From NCBI GenBank assembly GCA_902826635.1, contig CADEFQ010000002.1, positions 44,217-108,216 of the forward strand: DNA of 64,000 nucleotides, written 5' to 3'. Made by a program: the position numbers and the translations under genes. Below the pieces are notes generated by a model. That model had not been told where the DNA came from. It saw only the letters and a list, made by a program, of their open reading frames with translations, and searched no databases. Below, piece by piece: positions 43,181 to 53,771 of this stretch; positions within the stretch are counted from its first letter, which is position 1; every line of letters begins with the position of its first letter. Source of the stretch: an uncultured Pseudomonadota bacterium (GTDB taxonomy: Bacteria > Pseudomonadota > Gammaproteobacteria > Steroidobacterales > Steroidobacteraceae).

Positions 43181-44439
43181 CGCCCGCTGTCCTCTCCCTG
43201 CATGAAGATCGTCGCCGGGTGCTCGAGCAGGGCTTTGAGCGCCTGGATCATCGATGCGGCATCGTAACCGTCCACGAAACGGTGATCGAACGATGCGGAA
43301 ATATTCATCATGCGACGGATCGCGATCGCGCCGCCGTGCACGACCGGTCGCTCCACGGCCTTGTTCACGCCGATGATCGCGACTTCCGGTGCATTGATCA
43401 CCGGGGTGGAGGCGATGCCGCCCAAGCGGCCGAGGCTCGTGATCGTGAGGGTGGAACCGGAGAGCTCCTCGCGCGTCGACTTGTTGCGGCGGGCACGATC
43501 GGCCGCATCGCGGATCGCTGCCGCGAGTTCGCGCAGCGACAGGCCTTCGGCATGCCGCACGACAGGCACTTTGAGCCCGTCCGGCGTTTGCGTCGCGATG
43601 CCGAGATGCAGTGCGCCGTGCTGGACGACGACATTGCGCTCGGGGTCGTGCAGCGCATTGCACTGCGGGAAGTCGGGCAGCACGCGAGCGAGCGCAAGGC
43701 CGAGGAAAGGCAACAGCGTCAGCGGCGGCGTGCCTTGCGGTGCGCCGGCATTCAGGTGCTCGCGCAACGCCTCGAGCTCCGTGATGTCGATCTCCTCGAC
43801 GTAGGCGAAATGCGGGATCGTGCGCTTCGCCTCGCTCATGCGTTGCGCGATGACGCGACGCAGCCCGATGATCTTCACCTCCGTCGTGCCGGTACGTGCG
43901 GATCTCGTCGGCGCGGCAACGCGAGTCGCGCCGGTCGCGCCGGCCGATGCGGCTGCCTCAAAATCCGCGCGCGTGACGCGCCCGCCGGGACCGCTGCCGG
44001 CGACCGCCTGCAGGTCGATGCCCGCTTCCTTCGCGCGCCGCCGGGTCGCGGGAGACGCCATGACGCGACCCGCGGCAGGCGCGCTCACCGCGGGGATCGC
44101 GGCCGTCGGGGCAATCGGGGCAGTCGCGGCGACCACAGGCTGCGTCGCGGCCGCCGCTGCGGGCTCGGCGGGCTCGGCGGATTCAGCCGGCGCTGCGCCG
44201 TCGGTGTCGAACACGATCAGTTCCGAGCCGACCGCAATCGTCTCGCCCGGTTCGCCCCGGGTCCTGACGACCCGTCCGGACACCGGAGCCGGGATTTCGA
44301 TCGCCGCCTTTTCAGTCATGACGTCGGCGATGATCTGGTCTTCCTGCACGACCTCGCCGGCCTTGACGTGCCATTGCAGCACCTCGGCCGAAACCGTGCC
44401 TTCACCGAGATCGGGCATCTTGAAAACGTACTGTGCCAT
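43177..44439 (-). CDS. Branched-chain 2-oxo-acid dehydrogenase E2 (dihydrolipoyl acyltransferase)
   Basis: The core of the 2-oxo-acid dehydrogenase complex. The 420-residue protein has one lipoyl domain with lipoyl-Lys44 in VMTEKAAIEIPAP, an Ala/Pro-rich linker (about 80-125), a peripheral-subunit-binding domain (ASPATRRRAKEAGIDLQAV) and the catalytic domain ending with DHRFVDGYDAA, which holds the active-site His and Asp. It lies 15 bases after E1beta. The E1 subunits next to it and the downstream ilvE point to branched-chain rather than pyruvate substrates. Confidence 0.93.
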   Translation of the reverse strand: MAQYVFKMPDLGEGTVSAEVLQWHVKAGEVVQEDQIIADVMTEKAAIEIPAPVSGRVVRTRGEPGETIAVGSELIVFDTDGAAPAESAEPAEPAAAAATQPVVAATAPIAPTAAIPAVSAPAAGRVMASPATRRRAKEAGIDLQAVAGSGPGGRVTRADFEAAASAGATGATRVAAPTRSARTGTTEVKIIGLRRVIAQRMSEAKRTIPHFAYVEEIDITELEALREHLNAGAPQGTPPLTLLPFLGLALARVLPDFPQCNALHDPERNVVVQHGALHLGIATQTPDGLKVPVVRHAEGLSLRELAAAIRDAADRARRNKSTREELSGSTLTITSLGRLGGIASTPVINAPEVAIIGVNKAVERPVVHGGAIAIRRMMNISASFDHRFVDGYDAASMIQALKALLEHPATIFMQGEDSGR

Positions 44440-44454
44440 CTTGCCCCCGCGCGC

Positions 44455-45471
44455 TCAGCTGGCCGTCATGACGGCTTCGAGCGCCATCGCCACGCGTTTC
44501 TGACCCGGGAAATATTCCCATTCGAAAGCGTGCGGATACGGCGTGTCCCAGCCGCCCACGCGCCCGATCGGTGCCTGCAACTGCCAGAAGCACTGCTCCT
44601 GGAGGGTCGCCGAGATCTCCGCGCCGAAACCGGCGAAGCGCGTCGCTTCGTGCACGATCAGGCATCGCCCGGTACGCCGCACGGATTCGCACAGCGTCCC
44701 GGTGTCGAGCGGCACGATCGTTCGCACGTCGATGATCTCGGCATCGAGGCCGAGCGACGCCGCGGCGGCTTCCGCCACGTGCACCATCGTGCCGTAGGCG
44801 ATGATCGTGACATCGCTGCCGGCACGCACGATCTGCGCCTTGCTGATCGGCACGGTGTAGTGCCCCTCGGGCACTTCGCCCCGCGGATGCGCGCTCCAAG
44901 GCACCGCGGGTTTCCCCGGGTCACCGTCGAACGGCCCGTTGTAGAGCCGCTTCGGCTCGAGGAAGATCACGGGATCGTCGTCCTCGATCGATGCGATCAG
45001 CAGGCCCTTTGCGTCGTACGGGTTCGACGGAATCACGACCTTGATGCCGCAGATGTGCGCGAAGATCGCCTCCGGGCTCTGCGAATGGGTCTGGCCACCG
45101 CGGATGCCGCCCCCGCACGGCGTGCGGATCGTCACGGGCGCGTAAAACTCGCCCGCGCTGCGATAACGCAGCCGCGCGAGCTCGCTCACGATCTGGTCGT
45201 AGCCGGGGTAGATGTAGTCGGCGAACTGGATTTCCGCGACGGGCCGCAGGCCGTTCACGGCCATGCCGATCGAAGTCGCGACGATGCCCAGTTCGGAAAT
45301 CGGCGAATCGAGCACGCGATGTTCGCCGTACTTGCGCTGCAGGCCGTCGGTCGTGCGAAAGACGCCACCGAAATAGCCGACGTCCTCGCCGAGCACCACC
45401 ACGCCCGGATCGCGCTCGAGCATGACATCCATCGCGGAGTTCAGCGCCTGGATCATGTTCATCCTGGCCAT
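44455..45471 (-). CDS. Branched-chain 2-oxo-acid dehydrogenase E1 beta
   Basis: Beta subunit of the thiamine-diphosphate decarboxylase. The 338-residue protein shows RMNMIQALNSAMDVMLERDPGVVVLGEDVGYFGGVF, the segment that closes the cofactor site, then ELGIVATSIGMAVNGLRPVAEIQFADYIYPG and TIRTPCGGGIRGGQTHSQSPEAIF. These are typical of BkdA2/E1beta. It sits three bases after E1alpha, consistent with a heterotetramer made from coupled genes. Substrate choice is inferred from the operon. Confidence 0.93.
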   Translation of the reverse strand: MARMNMIQALNSAMDVMLERDPGVVVLGEDVGYFGGVFRTTDGLQRKYGEHRVLDSPISELGIVATSIGMAVNGLRPVAEIQFADYIYPGYDQIVSELARLRYRSAGEFYAPVTIRTPCGGGIRGGQTHSQSPEAIFAHICGIKVVIPSNPYDAKGLLIASIEDDDPVIFLEPKRLYNGPFDGDPGKPAVPWSAHPRGEVPEGHYTVPISKAQIVRAGSDVTIIAYGTMVHVAEAAAASLGLDAEIIDVRTIVPLDTGTLCESVRRTGRCLIVHEATRFAGFGAEISATLQEQCFWQLQAPIGRVGGWDTPYPHAFEWEYFPGQKRVAMALEAVMTAS

Positions 45472-45474
45472 CGT

Positions 45475-46716
45475 TCAGCTCCGCTCCGCGCGCAGCTGGT
45501 CGCGCTGGAGCGCGAGATGCTCCGGCATTTCCTTGAAGACGTCCTCGAACATCAGGTCGGGATCGAGCCGCGGACCCTCGCCCAGCGTGCCGAACTTCGT
45601 GGCTTCGCGCCATGACGCGCCAACCTGCTCTTCGAGTTCCTTCGTGAGCGCCGCGTGGCGTTCTTCGGACCACTCGCCGAGCGCAATGAGGTGCTGCTTC
45701 AGGCGCTCGACCGGATCGCCGAGCGGCCAGCGCTCGTATTCATCCTTCGGGCGGTAACGTGACGGGTCGTCGCTGGTCGAATGCGCGGACGCGCGATAGG
45801 TCACGTGCTCGATAAGCGTCGGACCACCGCCCTTGCGCGCGCGCTCGGCGGCCCATTGCGTCACCGCGTGCACCGCGAGAAAGTCGTTGCCGTCCACGCG
45901 GACGCCGGCGACACCATATCCCGGGCCGCGCGCCGCGAACGTCGAGCGTTCGCCGCCCGCGAATCCCTGGAACGTCGAGATGGCCCACTGGTTGTTCACG
46001 ATGTTGAGCAGTACCGGCGCCTCGTAGACTTCGGCGAACACCATGCCGGCGTGGAAATCACCTTCGGCGCTCGAACCTTCCCCGATCCAGGTGGCGGCGA
46101 CGTGGTCCTCACCCTTGATCGCAGCTGCCATCGCCCAGCCGACCGCCTGCGGGAACTGCGTCGCGAGATTGCCCGAGATCGAGAAGATGTTGCCCTCGCG
46201 CCAGTGGTACATCACCGGCAACTGGCGACCCTTGCACATGTCGCGCGTGTTCGACAGCAGCTGGCACATCAGGTCGACGAGCGGCCGGCCGCGCACCATG
46301 TAGAAGCCCTGGTTGCGATAGGACGGAAACAGCATGTCGGCCGGGCGCAGCGCCATCGCGCCGGCCACCGACACGGCCTCTTCGCCGAGGCAGCGCATAT
46401 AGAAAGAGATGCGGCCCTGGCGCTGCGTGCGCTGCATGCGCTCGTCGAAAATGCGCGTGAGCAGCATGTGGCGCAGGCCCCCTTGCAGCACCTCCGGCTC
46501 GAGCCGCGGGTCCCAGGCGCCGACGGCGCGATGTTCGTCGTCGAGCACCCGCACGAGTCCGGTCGCCATCGGCAAGGTCGCTTGCGCCGACACCCGCACG
46601 TCCGGGCGAGGCTGAGCGCCGGCGGGCTGCAGCTTGAGATAACTGAAATCGGCCCGATCGCCCGGCCGGGCGGGCGGATGAGGAACGTGCAGCCTCGTGC
46701 GCGGACGATTCGCCAT
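45475..46716 (-). CDS. Branched-chain 2-oxo-acid dehydrogenase E1 alpha
   Basis: Alpha subunit carrying the thiamine-diphosphate motif: WIGEGSSAEGDFHAGM through ILNIVNNQWAIST. The 413-residue protein also has ISFYMRCLGEEAVSVAGAMAL and the phospho-loop-like YRASAHSTSDDPSRYR. First gene of the E1alpha-E1beta-E2-ilvE operon, with AAGGAG before its ATG. No E3 (lipoamide dehydrogenase) gene follows, so E3 must come from elsewhere. A divergent Lrp-type gene 123 bases away is the likely regulator. Confidence 0.94.
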   Translation of the reverse strand: MANRPRTRLHVPHPPARPGDRADFSYLKLQPAGAQPRPDVRVSAQATLPMATGLVRVLDDEHRAVGAWDPRLEPEVLQGGLRHMLLTRIFDERMQRTQRQGRISFYMRCLGEEAVSVAGAMALRPADMLFPSYRNQGFYMVRGRPLVDLMCQLLSNTRDMCKGRQLPVMYHWREGNIFSISGNLATQFPQAVGWAMAAAIKGEDHVAATWIGEGSSAEGDFHAGMVFAEVYEAPVLLNIVNNQWAISTFQGFAGGERSTFAARGPGYGVAGVRVDGNDFLAVHAVTQWAAERARKGGGPTLIEHVTYRASAHSTSDDPSRYRPKDEYERWPLGDPVERLKQHLIALGEWSEERHAALTKELEEQVGASWREATKFGTLGEGPRLDPDLMFEDVFKEMPEHLALQRDQLRAERS

Positions 46717-46743
46717 GTCGCGACTCCTTGACCCTTACGCGCA

Positions 46744-46778
46744 CTATGCACCGACGGTCGGTGATACGCATTGCATAG
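46744..46778. promoter_or_regulatory. Nested dyads in the bkd/Lrp intergenic region
   Basis: A perfect 15-base palindrome CACCGAC-G-GTCGGTG (46749-46763) lies next to an outer inverted pair CTATGCA (46744-46750)/TGCATAG (46772-46778). The dyads sit 28-62 bases upstream of E1alpha and could be the operator of the dehydrogenase operon. Confidence 0.5.
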
Positions 46779-46810
46779 CGGCGCGGCATTCTGCAGACTT
46801 CGGAATGGTT

Positions 46811-46831
46811 TTTCCATATTACACATGGAAA
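46811..46831 (+). promoter_or_regulatory. Inverted repeat just before the Lrp-type gene
   Basis: TTTCCAT (46811-46817) and ATGGAAA (46825-46831) are exact inverted repeats with a seven-base AT-rich centre, ending nine bases before the Lrp ATG. A further ATGG at 46805-46808 extends the pattern. The size and AT-rich core suit an Lrp-family site and would allow autoregulation. Confidence 0.5.
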
Positions 46832-46839
46832 CGAAATAA

Positions 46840-47316
46840 ATGAACCATACCGGCCTCGACCGAACCGACCTTCGCATCCTCGACGCACTACAGAAGAACG
46901 GCGCGCTGTCGGCGGCCGAACTTGCGGAACGCGTGGCCCTCGCGGTCACCACTTGCTGGCGCCGGGTTCGCCGGCTCGAAGAGCAGGGCGTGATCCGCCA
47001 GCGCGTGGCCCTGCTCGACCGCGAGAAGGTCGGCCTCGGCGTCACCGTGTTCGCGCACGTCAAGCTCGTCGCGCACGGGCGTGACAACCTCGCGCGCTTC
47101 GACCAGGCGATCCGGCGCCATCCCGAAGTGCTCGAGTGCTACACGTTGATGGGCGACTGGGACTTCCTGCTGCGCATCGTGGCGCGCGACATCAAGGCCT
47201 ACGAAGCCTTCTTTCTCGATCAACTCTCGAAGATCCCGGGCATCCAGTCGTTCAGTTCCTCGATCGCGATGACCGTGGTCAAGGAAACGACGCAGCTGCC
47301 GCTGATGCCGCGCTAG
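46840..47316 (+). CDS. Lrp/AsnC family regulator (BkdR-like)
   Basis: A 158-residue transcription regulator with an N-terminal winged helix (LDRTDLRILDALQKNGALSAAELAERVALAVTTCWRRVRRLEEQGVI) and a C-terminal RAM/AsnC ligand domain (GVTVFAHVKLV to IPGIQSFSSSIAM). It is divergent from the branched-chain dehydrogenase operon, the position of bkdR in Pseudomonas, where BkdR activates the operon in response to branched-chain amino acids. Dyads in the intergenic region are its likely sites. Regulation of the operon is inference from this layout. Confidence 0.93.
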   Translation: MNHTGLDRTDLRILDALQKNGALSAAELAERVALAVTTCWRRVRRLEEQGVIRQRVALLDREKVGLGVTVFAHVKLVAHGRDNLARFDQAIRRHPEVLECYTLMGDWDFLLRIVARDIKAYEAFFLDQLSKIPGIQSFSSSIAMTVVKETTQLPLMPR

Positions 47317-47320
47317 CACC

Positions 47321-47818
47321 TCACGGCGAAAGCCCGCCGAGCGTGAGCCGCAACACGGTCGCGTCCTCGCGCCCGCCCACCGCCTGGTAATACCCCTTGC
47401 GCACGCCGACCGGCGCAAAACCGAGCGACTGGTAGAGGCGGATCGCCGCGATATTCGAGGGCCGCACCTCGAGGAAGACTTCGTGGGCGCCCGCCTCGGC
47501 GGCCAGTTCGACGAGCCGGCGCAGCAGCGTGCCGCCGATCCCGCGCGCACGCATCGCTTCCCGAACGCAGAGATTGAGGATGTGCGCTTCCCCCGCGCCG
47601 GCGCTCATCACGCCATAGCCGACGGATTCGAAGCCGAGTTCGACGACCAGGCAGACATACCCGACGCGCACGCAATCGCGGAAGATGCCCTCGCTCCACG
47701 GGAACGGATAGGACTCGCGTTCGAGTGCCGCGATCGCGGGCAGATCCGCCTCCCGCATCGGTCGCAGTTCAACCCGGGGAATCCGCAGGTCATCCCTCGC
47801 GGCGGCCATCGATCGCAC
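47321..47818 (-). CDS. rimI: Ribosomal protein S18-alanine N-acetyltransferase
   Basis: A GNAT acetyltransferase that modifies the N-terminus of ribosomal protein S18. The 165-residue protein has the GNAT acetyl-CoA segment EAMRARGIGGTLLRRLVELAAEAGA. The RimI-like IAALERESYPFPWSEGIFRDCVRVGY and VRPSNIAAIRLYQSLGFAPVGVRKGYY (Tyr near the end) are also present. The ATG at 47818 overlaps the glycosylase gene by 29 bases; the ATG at 47809 is an alternative. It converges on the Lrp-type gene with a four-base gap. Confidence 0.92.
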   Translation of the reverse strand: MRSMAAARDDLRIPRVELRPMREADLPAIAALERESYPFPWSEGIFRDCVRVGYVCLVVELGFESVGYGVMSAGAGEAHILNLCVREAMRARGIGGTLLRRLVELAAEAGAHEVFLEVRPSNIAAIRLYQSLGFAPVGVRKGYYQAVGGREDATVLRLTLGGLSP

Positions 47819-48479
47819 TCCGGGCGAGCTTCAGGTCTTCCCACACTTTGCGCTTCTCGCCGGGCGCGCGCAGCAGGTAGGCCGGGTGATAGGTCACGAC
47901 GAGCGGCGTGCCGGCTTCGCCGTAGCGGTGCACCCGCCCGCGCATCCGGGCCACCGTCGCGTCGGTGCCGAGGAGGCTTTGCGCGGCGATCCGACCGACC
48001 GCGAGGATCACGGCGGGCTCGATCAACGCGATCTGCCGCGCGAGATACGGCAGGCACGCCGCGATCTCGTCGGGCTTCGGATCGCGATTCTCCGGTGGCC
48101 GGCACTTGACGATATTGGCGATGAAAACCGCCTCGCGCGCGAGGCCGATCGACCGCAGCACCGCGTTCAGGAGCTGCCCGGCGCGCCCGACGAAGGGCTC
48201 GCCGCGCCGGTCTTCCTCCGCGCCGGGTGCCTCACCGATGATCAGCCAGCGTGCGTCGCGGTCGCCGACGCCGAACACAGTCTGCGTGCGCTTTTCGCAC
48301 AAGCCGCATTTGACGCAGCCCGCCACTTCCGCGCGCAGCACCGCCCAGTCACTCCCTGGCGCTTCGGGTATGGGTGTAGCGACCGTCACCGCGGGCGCGG
48401 CAGTCTGCCGCGCCACATAGCGGTCGATGCCGAGCGCATCGAGATAGTGCGCGCGGCGCGGGTCTTCCGCCGCGGTCAC
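47790..48479 (-). CDS. Uracil-DNA glycosylase, family 4/5 (iron-sulphur type)
   Basis: A DNA repair enzyme that removes uracil. The 229-residue protein has the iron-sulphur type signature: CVKCGLCEKR, then IGEAPGAEEDRRGEPFVGRAGQLLN with the catalytic-loop residues, NIVKCRPPENRDPKPDEIAAC with two more Cys ligands, and VVTYHPAYLLR. The chosen GTG (48479) overlaps the pssA stop as GTGA, the coupling used throughout this window; an ATG at 48506 would add nine residues. It lies between pssA and rimI. Confidence 0.9.
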   Translation of the reverse strand: MTAAEDPRRAHYLDALGIDRYVARQTAAPAVTVATPIPEAPGSDWAVLRAEVAGCVKCGLCEKRTQTVFGVGDRDARWLIIGEAPGAEEDRRGEPFVGRAGQLLNAVLRSIGLAREAVFIANIVKCRPPENRDPKPDEIAACLPYLARQIALIEPAVILAVGRIAAQSLLGTDATVARMRGRVHRYGEAGTPLVVTYHPAYLLRAPGEKRKVWEDLKLARSAIDGRREG

Positions 48480-49228
48480 AGCCGCCGCATGCGGCGCACG
48501 ATCCATTGCACCGGCGCGGACAGCGCGTAGGTCGCGAACATCGCGAGCAGCATCGTCGGCGGATCAATCGCGATCAGCGCGAGAAACAGCGGCACGACGA
48601 CGAAATAGTAATAGCGCACCCGCTTGTCGACGTCGACCTGCTTCAGGCTCATGTACGGGAAGCTCGTCACCATCAGCGCGCCGGCGAGCGCGGTGACGCC
48701 GAACGCGAGGATCAGCTCGGTGAGCCCCCCCGGTGCGCGCCAGGTGCTCGAGAACCACACGAAGGCGGCGACGACCGCGGCGGCGGACGGGCTCGGCAAG
48801 CCCTCGAAGTAGCGCTTGTCCTGCCCTGAGCGCGTGTTGAAGCGCGCGAGGCGCAGCGCCGCCGCGACGGCAAAGAAAAAAGTAGCCACCCAGCCGAAAC
48901 GACCCCACGCACGGCCGTACTCCGCAATCCGCTCGACACCCCACTGATAGGTCACGATCGCCGGCGCGACGCCGAAGGCCACCATGTCCGCGAGGCTGTC
49001 GTACTCCTTGCCGAACACGCTCTCGGTGCGGGTCCAGCGGGCCACTCGACCGTCGAGGCCGTCGAACAGCATGGCGGCGAATATCGCGAGGCCGGCCCGG
49101 TCGAAGTTGCCGTCGATCGCGGCGACGATGGCGTAAAAGCCGGAAAAGAGGCATCCGGTCGTCAGCGCATTCGGCAGCAGGTAGACACCGCGACCGCGCG
49201 GGGCAAGGTCCGTGCTCGGTGTGGACAT
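48476..49228 (-). CDS. pssA: CDP-diacylglycerol-serine O-phosphatidyltransferase
   Basis: Makes phosphatidylserine, precursor of phosphatidylethanolamine, in the inner membrane. The 250-residue protein is the integral-membrane (type II) enzyme, with the CDP-alcohol motif DGLDGRVARWTRTESVFGKEYDSLADMVAFG and about six to eight membrane helices. The ATG at 49228 was preferred to the one at 49240 because a TATGAT box ends seven bases before it, matching other leaderless-type starts here. proS is divergent, 61 bases away. Confidence 0.93.
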   Translation of the reverse strand: MSTPSTDLAPRGRGVYLLPNALTTGCLFSGFYAIVAAIDGNFDRAGLAIFAAMLFDGLDGRVARWTRTESVFGKEYDSLADMVAFGVAPAIVTYQWGVERIAEYGRAWGRFGWVATFFFAVAAALRLARFNTRSGQDKRYFEGLPSPSAAAVVAAFVWFSSTWRAPGGLTELILAFGVTALAGALMVTSFPYMSLKQVDVDKRVRYYYFVVVPLFLALIAIDPPTMLLAMFATYALSAPVQWIVRRMRRL

Positions 49229-49241
49229 GGCGCGCATCATA
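49229..49241 (-). promoter_or_regulatory. Candidate -10 box of a leaderless pssA transcript
   Basis: TATGAT (49241-49236) on the minus strand is followed by seven bases and the pssA ATG at 49228. No Shine-Dalgarno is present. Confidence 0.35.
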
Positions 49242-49289
49242 TAAGATGCGCCGCTCCCCCGCCGTACCTCCGATGGAGTTCCGCCACCG

Positions 49290-51002
49290 ATGCGCTGGTC
49301 CCGTTACCCGATCAACACGATGAAGGAGACGCCCGCCGAGGCGGAGATCGCGAGCCACCGGCTGATGCTGCGCGCAGGGATGATCCGGCGGGTCTCCGCG
49401 GGCATTTACACGTGGACCACGTTCGGCCTCCTGACGCTGCGCAAGGTCGAGGCGATCGTGCGCGAGGAGATGAACCGCGCCGGCGCGTTCGAGGTGCTGA
49501 TGCCCGCCGTGCAGCCCGCCGAGCTGTGGCAGGAATCGGGGCGCTGGGAGAAATACGGCCCCGAGTTGCTGCGCTTCACCGACCGCGGCGATCGCGCCTT
49601 CGTGATCGGGCCGACGCACGAGGAAGTGATCACCGATCTCGTGCGCCGTGAACTGCAAAGCTATCGCCAGTTGCCGGTGAACTTCTACCAGATCCAGACG
49701 AAATTCCGCGATGAGATCCGCCCGCGCTTCGGCGTGATGCGCGCGCGGGAGTTCATCATGAAGGACGCGTATTCGTTCCACCTCGATGAAGCCTCGATGG
49801 CGGAGGGCTACGCGCTGATGCACGGCGCCTATACGCGCATGTTCACGCGCATGGGGCTCGATTTCCGCGCGGTGCGCGCCGACAGCGGCGCGATCGGTGG
49901 CAGTACGTCCGAGGAATTCCAGGTGCTTGCCGACTCCGGCGAGGACGCGATCGCCTTCTCGAACGGCGACGGGTACGCGGCGAATCTCGAGATGGCCGAG
50001 GCGCTCGCCCCCCCGACCCCGCGCCCGCCTGCCGCCGCGGCGCTGCAGACGGTGGCGACACCGAAAGTGCGCACCATCGCCGCGCTCGTGGAATTTCTCG
50101 CCGTACCGGCGACGCAATGCGCCAAGACGCTGCTGGTCGAACGGGAAGGCGGCGGAGTCATCGCGCTCGTCTTGCGCGGCGATCACGAACTGAACGCCGT
50201 GAAGGCGCAGAAAATCCCGGGAGTTGCCTCGCCGCTGCGCATGGCGAGCGCCGAAGCGGTGCTCGCCGCGACCGGCGCCCAGCCGGGTTTCGTCGGGCCC
50301 GTGGGCCTCGCGTGCCCGATCGTTGCCGATCGCAGCGCCGCGGTGCTCGCCGATTTCGTCTGTGGCGCGAATGCCCGCGACGCGCACCTCACGGGCGTGA
50401 ACTGGGGCCGCGACTTGCCGGAGCCGCAGGTCGCGGACCTGCGCAACGTCGTCTTGGGCGATCCGAGCCCCTCGGGCAAGGGCACGCTGTCGATCGCCCG
50501 CGGCATCGAAGTTGGCCACATCTTCCAGCTCGGCCGCAAATACAGCGAGGCGATGCAATGCGCCGTGCTCGACGTGGAAAGCCGCAACACCACCCTGTAC
50601 ATGGGCTGCTATGGCATTGGTGTGACGCGGGTCGTGGCGGCGGCCATTGAACAGAATCACGATGAGCGTGGCATTATCTGGCCTGAACCGATTGCGCCGT
50701 TCCAGGTGGTGCTGGTCCCGATCAACCTCGCAAAATCGCCACGAGTCCGTGAAACCGCCGATCGCCTTTACGATGAGCTCACGCGCGCAGGCGTCGAAGT
50801 CCTGCTCGACGATCGCGATGCGCGCCCCGGCGCCAAATTCGCGGACGCCGAGCTGCTCGGCATCCCGCACCGGGTCGTGGTCGGCGAGCGCGGGCTCGAA
50901 GCGGGCAAGCTCGAATACCGCCATCGGCGCGCCACCGAAAGCGAAGACTTCGCGCTCGATGACGCCCTCGCCTTCATTCGTTCCCGCCTCGCGCCGGGCT
51001 GA
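49290..51002 (+). CDS. proS: Prolyl-tRNA synthetase (with editing insertion)
   Basis: Class II synthetase that charges tRNA-Pro. The 570-residue protein is the bacterial type with a YbaK-like editing domain inserted at about 225-400 ([27 protein letters not shown]). Motif 2 [26 protein letters not shown] and motif 3 [13 protein letters not shown] are clear. GGAG lies about ten bases before the ATG. The lytic transglycosylase gene overlaps its 3' end. Confidence 0.97.
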   Translation: MRWSRYPINTMKETPAEAEIASHRLMLRAGMIRRVSAGIYTWTTFGLLTLRKVEAIVREEMNRAGAFEVLMPAVQPAELWQESGRWEKYGPELLRFTDRGDRAFVIGPTHEEVITDLVRRELQSYRQLPVNFYQIQTKFRDEIRPRFGVMRAREFIMKDAYSFHLDEASMAEGYALMHGAYTRMFTRMGLDFRAVRADSGAIGGSTSEEFQVLADSGEDAIAFSNGDGYAANLEMAEALAPPTPRPPAAAALQTVATPKVRTIAALVEFLAVPATQCAKTLLVEREGGGVIALVLRGDHELNAVKAQKIPGVASPLRMASAEAVLAATGAQPGFVGPVGLACPIVADRSAAVLADFVCGANARDAHLTGVNWGRDLPEPQVADLRNVVLGDPSPSGKGTLSIARGIEVGHIFQLGRKYSEAMQCAVLDVESRNTTLYMGCYGIGVTRVVAAAIEQNHDERGIIWPEPIAPFQVVLVPINLAKSPRVRETADRLYDELTRAGVEVLLDDRDARPGAKFADAELLGIPHRVVVGERGLEAGKLEYRHRRATESEDFALDDALAFIRSRLAPG

Positions 51003-51626
51003 GTCCCGGCCCGGACGACGGCGGGCGATCGCGTACGCGCTCCTCGCCGCCTGGGCGTGGATCGTCGCGATCCCGCCGGCGCACGCGGACCAGCAACAGG
51101 ACGCAGGGCTGCGCGCGGTCATCGAGCACGCGGTCGCGCAGGCCGGGTGCTTCTCCGATGAGTACGAGTCGGCCGTCTGGTTCACGATGATGGAGCCGCG
51201 GCTCGTCAGGCGCGTGCCCGATCGGACTGAACGCCTCGAGATCCTGCGCACCGTGTTCTGCGAGGCGCATCGCAAGGGCGAGATGCGCCTGCCGCCCGGC
51301 CTCGTGATGGCCGTGATCGATATCGAAAGCCGCTTCAACCGCTGGGCCGTTTCATATGCCGGTGCGGTGGGGCTGATGCAGATCATGCCGTTCTGGCCGG
51401 ACAAGCTCGGCATGCAGCGCCATCAGCTCACCCAGATCGGCCCCAACATCCGCATGGGCTGCGCGATCCTGCGCTACTACCTCAAGTACGAAAGCAACAA
51501 CGTGCAGAAGGCGCTTGCACGCTACAACGGCAGCGTGGGGCGGCGCACTTACCCCGATCTCGTGATCGGCAGCTGGAGCCGCTGGAACGGTGCCGACGAC
51601 CTCGGGATGGCGGCGGCGGCCGCGAC

Positions 51627-53202
<1,576 letters not shown>

Positions 53203-53203
53203 C

Positions 53204-53758
53204 TCAGCCCCGCGGCGCGGCGGCGAGCTGCCAGGCGCGCTGCACGAAACGTCCGACGTAGTCCGCGCCGGAGATCACCGTGGTCACGAGCGTCACGAGC
53301 GACAGCGCGAGAATGATCTCCCAGGGCGGCAAGCCGCTCGCCGCACGCAACATCGCGAGCACGAGCACGATGATCTGCAGCAGCGTGTTGACCTTGCTGA
53401 GGAGCGTGGGACGGCCGTTCAACGGACCGAACCACACCCGGTAGATGCTGGCGCCGATCCCGATCATCACGTCGCGCGCCACCGCGGTCGCCGTGAGCCA
53501 CACGGGCACGAGCCCGACCCAGGTCGCGTACACGAACACGAACACGAGCAGGATCTTGTCCGCGAGCGGGTCGAGGAAGCGCCCGAGCTTCGAGGTCCAG
53601 CCGAAGCGCTTCGCGAGCCAGCCGTCGAGGCCGTCACTGATCGCGGCCACCGTGAAGAGCGCGAGCGCAAGGTCGGCCCGATCGCGCGCGAGCATCGCGA
53701 TGATCGGCCAGGTGAGTCCGATCCGGATGACGCAGATGATGTTCGGCAAATGCCGCAC
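53204..53758 (-). CDS. CDP-alcohol phosphatidyltransferase family protein
   Basis: A 184-residue integral membrane enzyme resembling phosphatidylglycerophosphate synthase. The CDP-alcohol motif D-G-x2-A-R-x8-G-x3-D-x3-D appears as SDGLDGWLAKRFGWTSKLGRFLDPLADK. Note Leu-Ala-Lys in place of the more usual Ala-Arg step, and a motif opening DGLDG. Start is GTG (53758). About five membrane helices are seen. Genes of this type stand between hda and DUF2066 in many gammaproteobacteria. Whether it is the main PgsA or a paralogue cannot be decided here. Confidence 0.85.
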   Translation of the reverse strand: MRHLPNIICVIRIGLTWPIIAMLARDRADLALALFTVAAISDGLDGWLAKRFGWTSKLGRFLDPLADKILLVFVFVYATWVGLVPVWLTATAVARDVMIGIGASIYRVWFGPLNGRPTLLSKVNTLLQIIVLVLAMLRAASGLPPWEIILALSLVTLVTTVISGADYVGRFVQRAWQLAAAPRG

Positions 53759-53771
53759 GGTGGCCGCGGTC

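Noticed and set aside
48564..51413. Very long minus-strand open frame across pssA and proS
   Set aside because: It runs antisense to proS and overlaps pssA in another frame; both are certain genes. The translation is low in complexity.
53204..53758. Naming the CDP-alcohol transferase pgsA
   Set aside because: The motif fits the superfamily, but a paralogue in this position is common and the substrate cannot be read from the sequence.
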